A DNA stretch of 64,000 bases from an uncultured Chlorobiales bacterium (GTDB lineage Bacteria; Bacteroidota; Chlorobiia; Chlorobiales; Chlorobiaceae): positions 32,990 to 96,989 of the forward strand of contig CAIYTH010000033.1 in assembly GCA_903929135.1 (NCBI GenBank). The letters run 5' to 3'. Position numbers and translations under genes: made by a program. The number at the start of each line of letters is the position of its first letter. Position 1 is the stretch's first letter. The notes beneath the pieces are model-generated. The model searched no databases and had not been told where the DNA came from. It worked only from the letters and a program-made list of their open reading frames with translations. Below are positions 34,236 to 41,971 of this stretch, one piece after another.

Positions 34236-34721
34236 TCATACCCTGGCTTCCCAGTCATCCATGGCGGTAATGCCGCCGGCCTCCCAGGTCCAGGATATTT
34301 TCTCGTAGGTGAACGTCACCTCCTCCTGTGCGGGGTGAGGCGCAACCGAGGGCACCGTGTCGAACGACATGATCAGCCTGATATCCGAGATGTTCGCATT
34401 GGTCAGCCGTATCGTGTAATAAGGGACTTCACGACCTAACCTGTCCTGCTGCCAGAACTGGAGCACGACCTCCGTCAGGTTCTCGTTCGTCACCAGGGTC
34501 GTCATCAGAAGCGGGCTCGCGCAGTCCACCTCCTTGAAAACTGTCAACGGCTTGTGTATGCGCTGGCCGGTCGGAAGCCCGGACACGATGTCCCTGGGTG
34601 ACATGATCTCATGGTACCCCTCGTGGACCCGGATCATATCCTTACGGCCATGCAGGGTCACCGGTCCCCTGATTTTCCCCTGCTTCTGTCCGGAAACCGA
34701 CAGAAATGCGCTCTGTGCCAT
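34236..34721 (-). CDS. hcp: Hcp-family type VI secretion tube protein
   Basis: A 161-residue protein of the Hcp1 family, which forms the hexameric inner tube of type VI secretion systems and can carry effectors. The conserved run is clear: GKIRGPVTLHGRKD, LPTGQRIHKPLTVFKEVD, ENLTEVVLQFW, YYTIRLTNANISDIR and VTFTYEKISWTWEAGGITAMDDW in family order. AAGGAGG precedes the ATG by six bases. No sheath, baseplate or ClpV gene is in the window, so this is an orphan or a remote member of a system elsewhere. Confidence 0.93.
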   Translation of the reverse strand: MAQSAFLSVSGQKQGKIRGPVTLHGRKDMIRVHEGYHEIMSPRDIVSGLPTGQRIHKPLTVFKEVDCASPLLMTTLVTNENLTEVVLQFWQQDRLGREVPYYTIRLTNANISDIRLIMSFDTVPSVAPHPAQEEVTFTYEKISWTWEAGGITAMDDWEARV

Positions 34722-34864
34722 GATCCCCTCCTTTCGTTAGAAAAACAGAATAACCCTGCATTCTCTCCATCCCGTAAGATACAACCGGGGATCATCCTTT
34801 CAGAACCGCACGCGATGCCAAACTTCGAGAAACGACTCCTGTATCCCGGCCAGGCAAACCAGCT

Positions 34865-35743
34865 TCAGTTGCCGAGCGACTTGCACTGCATGAAGAAATC
34901 GCGCAACCGGTGAGTGCCGTACTTCGGAGAGACGATATCGATTTTGCTGAGTGTGGTCGCGAAAAGCGCAACGTCACGAATGTCGGGATTGAAAATCCCA
35001 ACCGCCGCCACGAGCCCATCGGCAAACCAGAACGGCAGTGGAAGCAGCACCGGCCTGGCTCCGGCGATTTCGATCGCCAGATCGACCATTTCGTGGTAGG
35101 TGAAGACCTCGGGACCGCCGACCTCGACCTCCAGCTCCGATCCCTTGACCGCATCGACGCATACGGTTGCCAGGTCGGCGCCATGAATGGGATTCTGGCG
35201 CTGGTAACCCTCCCCCACCCAGAACATGAAACCCTTTCGCGCCCTGGCAACGAACTGCCCTATCTCCGAGAAAAAGCCGTTCGGCCGGATGATGGCGCTC
35301 TCGATGTTCGCCGCCTGCAGCTCCCTGACGAATTTTTCGTGAGCCTGGACGCTCGGGATGTTCATCATCCGGTGCGCATCGAACACCGAAACGTACACGA
35401 ACTTCCTGACATTCGCCTTCAATGCCTGATCAAGGATGTTCATGTTGCCCTGGTAGTCCACATCGAAGCAGGTATGCACGAAATCCGGCTTGATCATGCC
35501 CAGCGAAGAGAATACCACATCGATGCCGTCGCAAACCCCGGCGAGCGTTTCCGGTTTCGTTGCGTCGCCGAAAACAACCTCGTCGACGAGGTTGTCGATG
35601 GCAGGCGCGAACCAGGGACCGGGCTGCCTGAACTTTTCCGGGTTGCGCACCAGGGCACGTACCTGATATCCGCGATTTTTGAACTCCTGCACGACAAAAC
35701 GACCGAGATAGCCTGTTGACCCGGCGACAAGTACCTTCTTCAT
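34865..35743 (-). CDS. NAD(P)-binding atypical SDR / NmrA-like oxidoreductase
   Basis: A 292-residue protein with the N-terminal dinucleotide-binding motif VLVAGSTGYLGRFVV (residues 4-18), then RALVRNPEKF, which suggests NADP(H). IIRPNGFFSEIGQ is the region after the active site, and no canonical YxxxK is evident, as in atypical SDRs. Some members of this group reduce pigment or flavonoid substrates, but this protein's substrate is unknown. It lies between hcp and the CqsS-like kinase and is apparently monocistronic. Confidence 0.75.
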   Translation of the reverse strand: MKKVLVAGSTGYLGRFVVQEFKNRGYQVRALVRNPEKFRQPGPWFAPAIDNLVDEVVFGDATKPETLAGVCDGIDVVFSSLGMIKPDFVHTCFDVDYQGNMNILDQALKANVRKFVYVSVFDAHRMMNIPSVQAHEKFVRELQAANIESAIIRPNGFFSEIGQFVARARKGFMFWVGEGYQRQNPIHGADLATVCVDAVKGSELEVEVGGPEVFTYHEMVDLAIEIAGARPVLLPLPFWFADGLVAAVGIFNPDIRDVALFATTLSKIDIVSPKYGTHRLRDFFMQCKSLGN

Positions 35744-35900
35744 GAATGGTGATGATAGGGTTGAATGAAGCTCCCGAACAGATTCAGTAACCCTAATAAA
35801 ATCATTTTTCGCCTGAAGTTCCGGAGTTTGCTGCGCCAGGGTTGAACTTTGTTCTGCATCGGCCGCTGCGGATATCGCCGGGCAGATACGGATCAGCCCG

Positions 35901-35928
35901 CCTGTGCACCAGTCAAATGGTGCACAGG
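35901..35928. other. perfect 11-bp inverted repeat
   Basis: CCTGTGCACCA and TGGTGCACAGG face each other across a 6-base loop (GTCAAA). It lies 85 bp after the kinase stop (36013) and 158 bp before the SDR start. No T tract follows on either strand, so it could be a rho-type or attenuator hairpin or a protein-binding site. The rest of the 269-base gap shows nothing recognisable. Confidence 0.55.
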
Positions 35929-36012
35929 GTCAGGCGACAGGCACCGGCATCATGGGGTGGGGATACTCATGACCTGCCGGGACGGCGATGCAGCCTCGTC
36001 AGGCATGAAGAG

Positions 36013-38586
36013 TCATTGTTCGTGATCGGATGCGGCTGAAGGTTTTGTGCCGGTAAGTGCCGAAAGTGCTTCGCCCGTCAACCTGCACACCCTCCGGAGG
36101 TAGTCCGTCCAGCCCTCTTCGGATGGGCAGCGGCCTTCGCGAAGCGCCTCGCTGATCCTTACGGTAATGGCGAGAATCCTGGCAGCTCCGATATTGGCGG
36201 CCGATCCCTTCAGCGTATGGTTGGCCCGTATGGCACGCGTCCAGTCCTGCTTGCCGCAGGAATCCTCGAGATCGTCGATAATCCGGCCGGTCTCCTCGAC
36301 AAAAAGCTGGAACAGGTTGGCCATGAACTCCTCGTCCCCGAGTTCCCGTAGGCTTTCAATGGTCGAACGGTCAAGTATCTCGATACTCTCGACCTCCTGC
36401 CAGGGAGGAGAAACCGCAATCACGCCCGGCTCTTCAGACTGGCGCTGCACCTCGGTCAGATACAGGAGGTCCGAAATAGCCTTGATCAGATCCTGTTTTC
36501 TGACCGGCTTTCCTAGATGGAAGTTGATCTCCGTCTCCCTGGCGGCGGTTATGGCCTCCTTATCGGTATAGCCGCTGAGCATGATGATGGGAATCTGCCT
36601 GCAGTGCTCGAGCCGCCTGACCAGGCCACCGGCCCTGATGATCCTTGATGCCTCGATGCCGTCCATGACCGGCATCTCCATATCCATGATGATCAGGTCG
36701 GCACCGACGGTTTCAAGCATTTCGAGGGCCCGCTTGCCGTTTTCGGCCTGATAGACCCTGAAGCCGAGCGGTTCCAGCATCGCTTTCAGAAACTCCCGGC
36801 TCACCATGTTGTCCTCTACTATCAGAATACTGCCTTCCAGGGTGAGATTCGACTGGTCGGTTACGGTCATGGTTCGTTCAAGGAAGAAGTACCTCTCCAC
36901 GATCGGGGCGATATCCTGCTTTCTGATCGGCTTGAACAGGCACTCGTCCATTCCCGAGCCCAGCGCACGCCTGCGGCCCTCCTCTTCGGGCAGGGCCGTA
37001 ATGCCGATGATCGGCACTCCGAGATAGTGCTGCACCATCGTCCTTTCGATGCCGATGCCATGCCTCAGGCGGTGGACTGCTTCGTCACCGTTGAGCTCGG
37101 GCATCTCGATATCCATCAGGATCAGGTCATATCGGGTTTTCCTGGCCATTTCAAGCGCGACGAGTCCGTTGACCGCCTGGTCGCTCGCACAGTTCATTTC
37201 GCTCAGGAATTTCGAGAGCAGCATCCTGTTTGCCGGCTGGTCGTCGACGATCAGCACCTTTTTGTCGCCGAGAATCTCGTGTTTCAGGAACTCGACCGGT
37301 TTCGCGTTGTATGCAGGCAGCTCGATGACGAATTCAGTCCATTTGCCGACTTCAGACCGGCAGGTGATACCCCCCGAAAACGCGGCGGCGATCCGCCGGC
37401 AGTACGCGAGTCCGATGCCGTTTCCTCCGGGCTTTCCATAGGTGTAGAACGGCTGGAATATTCGTTCAAGCCTGTCTGGTTCGATTCCCGGACCGCTGTC
37501 CCTGACGACGATACGGTTGCCCGATGGCAGGACCCCGGTCGTGATATCGATCCGGAACCCGTCGACATAGCTGTAGTAAAGGGCGTTATTCAAAAGGTTC
37601 GTCAACAGGTTGGAAAAAAGGTCCTGGTCACCCAGGAAATCGAAATCGCATGAGTCGTCGACATTGACAAGAGACTTCTCTTCATCGGCGCTGAACCCGT
37701 ACCCGTCTAGAGCGCAACGGATTGCCGCCGCTGCGGTCAGGTGCCGGAACTGGCTCTGGTCGATCCTCCTGCCGGTAAGGCTCGAAAGAATGGACTCGAT
37801 CACCTTGTTGGCCCTATGGATGGTATCGGAACCAAGGTCGATGGTGTCGTGAATCCTGGTGAGAGAAGCATTAGGAATGGCGGTATCTTCCTGGCTTTCA
37901 TCTGTTTCGAACGGCTTCAGGGGCAGCAGCCCCCTGACCGATTCGATGCTCAGCGCCACCGCGTTGAGGGCGTTCCTCATTTCGTGCGCAATCGTTCCGC
38001 TCAGGCTTTTCAGGATCGTGAACCGCATCTCCTGGTAGGATCGCATCCATCTCGTCGCGACCATCACGCCGGAAACGCTGAATACGAAAGAAAACAGGTA
38101 GGTCCAGTCCAGATGGGTGTACCTGATGACGCCATCCTGCAGCATGACGGTTGCATAAGCCGCCAGGTAGGCCAACGTCATGAGCAGCAGTATGAACAGC
38201 CAGTCGTACGTGATCACGATGACGACCATGAGTCCGCCGAGGGCCGTCGTCGTCCATACCTGCGACCACTCGTTTTTCATCGTCATGAAAAAAAAGAAGT
38301 ACGGACATGTGAACAGGGTGTAAAAGAGGAAATAGTATGGAAACGGCTTGCGCAGCGATCCCGGCAACGAGCGATAGAAGATCAGCGGCAGGGCGAGAAC
38401 AGCCTCCAGAACGCGAAAACCCGGATTTTCGTAGGGCTGTGGTATAAACCAGACCAGAACAGTCGCCCAGAGCAGAAAGGAGATGGCTGCGTAAAAACCG
38501 AGAGCCGGCATATTCGGCTCCGAATGATCCAGGACATCCTGCGCCCGCTGCCTGAGAGACGCCATCAGAAGGTTGCTATTGATCAT
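36013..38586 (-). CDS. CqsS-like membrane hybrid histidine kinase with two receivers and an Hpt domain
   Basis: About 857 residues. The N-terminal 200 form six or seven membrane helices with SEPNMPALG, FIPQPYENPGFR and KNEWSQVW, closely matching the alpha-hydroxyketone receptor CqsS of Vibrio. Next come the phosphoacceptor helix (TIAHEMRNALNAV), an ATPase domain with FYTYGKPGGNGIGLAYCR, also CqsS-like, two receivers (LILMDIEMPELNG and LIIMDMEMPVMDG) and a C-terminal Hpt domain (NHTLKGSAANIGA). This is a complete phosphorelay in one chain. No CqsA-type synthase or output regulator is adjacent. An earlier GTG start at 38646 is possible. Confidence 0.85.
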   Translation of the reverse strand: MINSNLLMASLRQRAQDVLDHSEPNMPALGFYAAISFLLWATVLVWFIPQPYENPGFRVLEAVLALPLIFYRSLPGSLRKPFPYYFLFYTLFTCPYFFFFMTMKNEWSQVWTTTALGGLMVVIVITYDWLFILLLMTLAYLAAYATVMLQDGVIRYTHLDWTYLFSFVFSVSGVMVATRWMRSYQEMRFTILKSLSGTIAHEMRNALNAVALSIESVRGLLPLKPFETDESQEDTAIPNASLTRIHDTIDLGSDTIHRANKVIESILSSLTGRRIDQSQFRHLTAAAAIRCALDGYGFSADEEKSLVNVDDSCDFDFLGDQDLFSNLLTNLLNNALYYSYVDGFRIDITTGVLPSGNRIVVRDSGPGIEPDRLERIFQPFYTYGKPGGNGIGLAYCRRIAAAFSGGITCRSEVGKWTEFVIELPAYNAKPVEFLKHEILGDKKVLIVDDQPANRMLLSKFLSEMNCASDQAVNGLVALEMARKTRYDLILMDIEMPELNGDEAVHRLRHGIGIERTMVQHYLGVPIIGITALPEEEGRRRALGSGMDECLFKPIRKQDIAPIVERYFFLERTMTVTDQSNLTLEGSILIVEDNMVSREFLKAMLEPLGFRVYQAENGKRALEMLETVGADLIIMDMEMPVMDGIEASRIIRAGGLVRRLEHCRQIPIIMLSGYTDKEAITAARETEINFHLGKPVRKQDLIKAISDLLYLTEVQRQSEEPGVIAVSPPWQEVESIEILDRSTIESLRELGDEEFMANLFQLFVEETGRIIDDLEDSCGKQDWTRAIRANHTLKGSAANIGAARILAITVRISEALREGRCPSEEGWTDYLRRVCRLTGEALSALTGTKPSAASDHEQ

Positions 38587-39014
38587 GCTGATCCATGAAT
38601 GGATGTCACGATCCTCACGGAACCACAGAAATGACCTTGGAAACACATGGGGGTCGGTCGATCGTTGGGGGTTTCACGGAATCCTGTCTATTCCATCGGC
38701 AGGACCCGGTCGAGGCTGTAACCAAGCCACACCATGAATATAATAAATCACTACAAAACACAGCGATCATATATAGTTTCAGATAGTTTTTCGTGACAGA
38801 AAATGCATCACGGTTCATCGCGGTTGCCATCAGGGAGATCTCGAAGTGCTCAGCAAACGCCTGCTGTGATGACGAAATGGAGGGCTCCGGCGTATCGCCA
38901 TACCTCATGGCCGGTCTCGGCGACGTAACCGTCTATCCGCAGGGCACCCATCCGGAAGGGGCCGCCGGGTGGGTGAGTGCTTGCCTGGCAGGCGGGCGCC
39001 GACGCAGATCGACA
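38587..39014. other. intergenic region without a recognised gene
   Basis: These 428 bases lie between the CqsS-like kinase start and the acyltransferase terminator. Several frames are open across the right part (38880-39000), and the composition there is GC-rich like coding DNA, but no frame gives a recognisable protein or a good start. The left part should contain the kinase promoter. A gene remnant cannot be excluded. Confidence 0.35.
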
Positions 39015-39039
39015 AAAAAGGGGCGTTTTGCCCCTTTTT
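39015..39039 (-). terminator. intrinsic terminator of the acyltransferase gene
   Basis: AAAAAGGGGC and GCCCCTTTTT form a perfect 10-bp stem with a 5-base loop (GTTTT), ending in a T run on the minus strand. It begins four bases after the acyltransferase stop codon at 39044. Confidence 0.9.
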
Positions 39040-39043
39040 CGGT

Positions 39044-40180
39044 TCAGACCGGCCGCGATGCGACCACTTCGAACCGCTTCTTGAGCTTCAGGAAGGGACG
39101 TTCGACCACCCGGTACGAGGCGATGGACATGACGACGGTGAACAGCATCGAGAGGGAAAAAGAGGCTGCCTGGGGAAAGAGCAGCTCCGGCAGGAAGCCC
39201 AGCACCCAATTGGCCAGGTCGATCCCGAAAAAATGATACAGGTAAAGCCCGTAGGAACGCTTGCCCAGGTAAACGAGCACTTTTGCTGAGAGGAAGCGCT
39301 TCATCCCGTCGCTGCCGACGGCCGACTGCAGCACCAGAGCCGTCGAGAGTCCGGCCAGGGCATACGAGGCAAACAGCAAGAAGGAAACAGTCTGGATGGG
39401 CGGCAGCAGGCTCATCAGGTAAAAGCACGCCACCCCGGCCAGGAACAGGAGCATCGGCCGGATCTTTACGGCAAAGAGATCCATCCCCCCGAAACCGATG
39501 ACCATGCCCAGGGCGATCGACTCGAAATGCGTAACCGGCAGCACCCATATCGCCGGATGCGGCACCCTGTAGACGATCATCACTGCCCGGAGCGCAAAAA
39601 ACACCAGGCTGACTGCGGCCAGCAGCAGCAACCTTGACCTCACGCCCCACCGTGCCAGCACCGAGATGAGGAGCGGAATGAAGATGTAGAACTGCTCCTC
39701 GTATCCGATGGTCCAGAGGTGGCCGACCAGGGGAACGGGATTGTAACCGGAGATCGCACTGAAAATATTGTCGGTAAAGGTCAGCAGGCCGAAAAGGCGG
39801 AGGCCGCTCTCCCCGGTCAGGGCGTGGTGATGCAGGATGGTGAAGAGCGCCAGCGAAATGGCGACGTACAGGTAGTAGACGGGCCAGATCCGGAACACCC
39901 GACGCAGGTAGAACTTGCTGAAGCTGATGGAGCCGGATACCTGGCGTTCGACCAGCAGCAGCTTCGTAAAAAGGAATGCGGACAGGGCGAAGAACAGGTC
40001 CACGCCCGCCCACCCGAAATCGTGGAGGAACCTGAGCTGGGGTATCGTGGAGAACAGCTCAGTATGGTGGATGAACACAAGGAGAAAAGCGAAAAACCTC
40101 AGGCCGTCGAGCTCTGGAAAGTAGAACGAGCTCTTCTCCCTGCCGGAATCCCGGAGTGAAGCGTAGTTGGAAATCCTCAT
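39044..40180 (-). CDS. acyltransferase family 3 (OafA/YrhL-type) membrane protein
   Basis: A 378-residue protein with about ten membrane helices. FYFPELDGLRFFAFLLVFIHH is the diagnostic N-terminal block, with the catalytic-type histidine pair at its end; LWTIGYEEQFYIFIPLL is the second family motif. These enzymes O-acetylate surface polysaccharides, lipids or small molecules. The start at 40180 (MRISNYASL) lacks a strong ribosome-binding site; an upstream TTG start would add 22 residues. There is no glycan gene cluster around it, so the target is unknown. A strong terminator follows. Confidence 0.88.
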   Translation of the reverse strand: MRISNYASLRDSGREKSSFYFPELDGLRFFAFLLVFIHHTELFSTIPQLRFLHDFGWAGVDLFFALSAFLFTKLLLVERQVSGSISFSKFYLRRVFRIWPVYYLYVAISLALFTILHHHALTGESGLRLFGLLTFTDNIFSAISGYNPVPLVGHLWTIGYEEQFYIFIPLLISVLARWGVRSRLLLLAAVSLVFFALRAVMIVYRVPHPAIWVLPVTHFESIALGMVIGFGGMDLFAVKIRPMLLFLAGVACFYLMSLLPPIQTVSFLLFASYALAGLSTALVLQSAVGSDGMKRFLSAKVLVYLGKRSYGLYLYHFFGIDLANWVLGFLPELLFPQAASFSLSMLFTVVMSIASYRVVERPFLKLKKRFEVVASRPV

Positions 40181-40291
40181 GGGAGCTGTACGAAAATTGA
40201 GCTGCTGCAAAGCTGGCAATTTAGGCCGCCTTCGCGTAATCACCAATTTTCATCCGACCCCGGGCATTCCACCGCTCAGCGAAAGCGATGC

Positions 40292-40912
40292 TCAGTGGCA
40301 TGAGCTGCAGCTTGCCGTCGTCCGGCGGTGCAGTTCATCGTCAGGAGCCTGGCCGTAGCTGCTCCCGGAATTGACGGCCGCATCGGCCCGAGAAGGGGCA
40401 ACGTCGCGGTTATACGCAAGTCGCGGGGATTCAGAACGGGATTCGTAACGGTCTTCGTCATGATGATGCCTGTGGCGGTCGGACATTGCCTGGTCGTCAT
40501 CGGCGGCCCAATCCTTGCCGCGCATCTCCGGATGGAGCGGAATGGCCTGCTGCACCTCCGGGGTGGCCGGATAGGGCTGCGTCGCCCTTAGCGTGCCGAC
40601 AGCCACCAGTACCGTCAGCGCCACCGTGGCCAGCAGTTCAGCTGGCCGCCTTACTCCTTTCGCCGTCGTTCGTTTCAGGTATGAGAAAAATGGCTCACGG
40701 TTGACCACGAACAGATGATACACCGACAGCATGACGAAGATCGCCCCGAAAACCAGGTGCTGGTTCAGCCAGGCGCGCCTTGTCAGCCCGCCGATCCCGG
40801 CACCGACGACGACCGGGAACACATAGAGAATCACTCCTGAAACAAGGAGCATCGAAAAAACAAGAAACAGTCCGAGGCTGGTGAATACCCGCCAGTTAAA
40901 ATCCTTTTTCAT
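40292..40912 (-). CDS. cytochrome b-like membrane protein ending in CxxCH
   Basis: A 206-residue protein. Three membrane helices (about residues 10-33, 46-70 and 90-110) include NQHLVFGAIFVMLSVYHLF with histidines suited to haem b, as in DUF4405-type proteins. A long hydrophilic tail follows with a HRHHHDEDRYESR stretch and terminates in SCSSCH directly before the stop codon. That is a c-type haem attachment motif at the very C-terminus. With an inside N-terminus, three helices would put the tail in the periplasm, where haem c is attached. It is divergent from the sirtuin gene. Confidence 0.6.
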   Translation of the reverse strand: MKKDFNWRVFTSLGLFLVFSMLLVSGVILYVFPVVVGAGIGGLTRRAWLNQHLVFGAIFVMLSVYHLFVVNREPFFSYLKRTTAKGVRRPAELLATVALTVLVAVGTLRATQPYPATPEVQQAIPLHPEMRGKDWAADDDQAMSDRHRHHHDEDRYESRSESPRLAYNRDVAPSRADAAVNSGSSYGQAPDDELHRRTTASCSSCH

Positions 40913-41000
40913 CGTATCGTGCAGTTAGCTATCGTTCGTCAATACCTTACACTTCGTTTGACGACCGTTTTCCGGAAACCCGGCTCTGCGAGGCACACCC

Positions 41001-41687
41001 ATGGAAAAAATCGATCCCTCGGCATACAGGAACATCGTGTTCTTCACCGGAGCGGGCATGTCGGCTGAATGCGGCGTGCCGACCTACCGGGGCAAAGGGG
41101 GCATCTGGAACCAGTACGACTACGGGGAGTATGCCTGCCAGAAAGCCTTCGAGCGCGATCCGGAAAAGGTGCTGCGGTTTCATGAACTCCGCCGCCGCGC
41201 GGTGCTCGACTGCCAACCCCATGCAGGCCACCGGGTGGTCGCCGGCATGCCTCGATCCATCTTGGTCACCCAGAACATCGACGGCATGCACCAGCGAGCC
41301 GGGTCAATGAACGTCATCGAGCTGCACGGCAGCCTCTGGCGACTCCGCTGCGACCCATGTGGCTCGATGAGGGAGGATCCGGGAGATGATTACGAAACGC
41401 TCCGCTGCGATTGCGGAAACTGGCTCAGGCCCGACATCACCTGGTTCGGGGACATGCTCGATGAATCCGTGATGCGGATGGCGACGGAAGCCATCGCCTC
41501 ATGCGACCTGTTCATCAGCATCGGCACCTCCGGCAGCGTCTGGCCCGCCGCAGGCTTTCCCTCGCTCGCCCGCGATGCCGGAGCGTTCTGCATCGAGATC
41601 AACCCGGAACCGTCGGGTGCCATCTGCTACGACCTTGTCATCCGGGGCTCAGCCAGCGAGGCGCTGCCTTCGTTGTTCGTATCCTGA
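41001..41687 (+). CDS. cobB: sirtuin NAD-dependent deacylase
   Basis: A 228-residue Sir2-family protein. TGAGMSAECGVPTYRG is the NAD-binding loop, TQNIDGMHQRAG the second conserved block and IELHGSLW the catalytic histidine region. Zinc ligands are in RCDPCGS and RCDCGNW. SIGTSGSVWPAAGF and EINPEP complete the fold. It resembles the class III (SIRT5/CobB) group that removes acyl groups from lysines. The start has GAGG eight bases upstream. It is divergent from the cytochrome-like gene. Confidence 0.92.
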   Translation: MEKIDPSAYRNIVFFTGAGMSAECGVPTYRGKGGIWNQYDYGEYACQKAFERDPEKVLRFHELRRRAVLDCQPHAGHRVVAGMPRSILVTQNIDGMHQRAGSMNVIELHGSLWRLRCDPCGSMREDPGDDYETLRCDCGNWLRPDITWFGDMLDESVMRMATEAIASCDLFISIGTSGSVWPAAGFPSLARDAGAFCIEINPEPSGAICYDLVIRGSASEALPSLFVS

Positions 41688-41971
41688 CACTCCGACGACG
41701 ATATTTTTCGGCTGTCTCTTTTTCCCTACATTACATATGAAGGGTTCAGCCTCTTTTCATTCGGGCACTCCTTCATGTTCCCGCTCTTCGATCCGGCTGT
41801 TCGAGTCAACTTCGAAAGCTCAATCATGTTGAATGGCTTGCGGGCATATGCCTTTCTTTCCGATCCGGGCTCTCCCCTGCCTCGCTTCCACTCTTTTTGT
41901 ACGGTTTGTCATCCAGGTGTTGGCACTCTTGCCGCAGATAGCGATCTGTCACCATAAACCGCTTACGTCAC

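Noticed and set aside
34865..35743. 8-vinyl chlorophyllide reductase BciA
   Set aside because: It is an NADP-binding atypical SDR of plausible size, but I could not identify BciA-specific residues, so the pigment role was not assigned.
38850..40013. A 387-residue minus-strand frame overlapping the acyltransferase
   Set aside because: The alternative frame at 39044-40180 has ten membrane helices and the acyltransferase signature; this one is arginine- and proline-rich with no motif.
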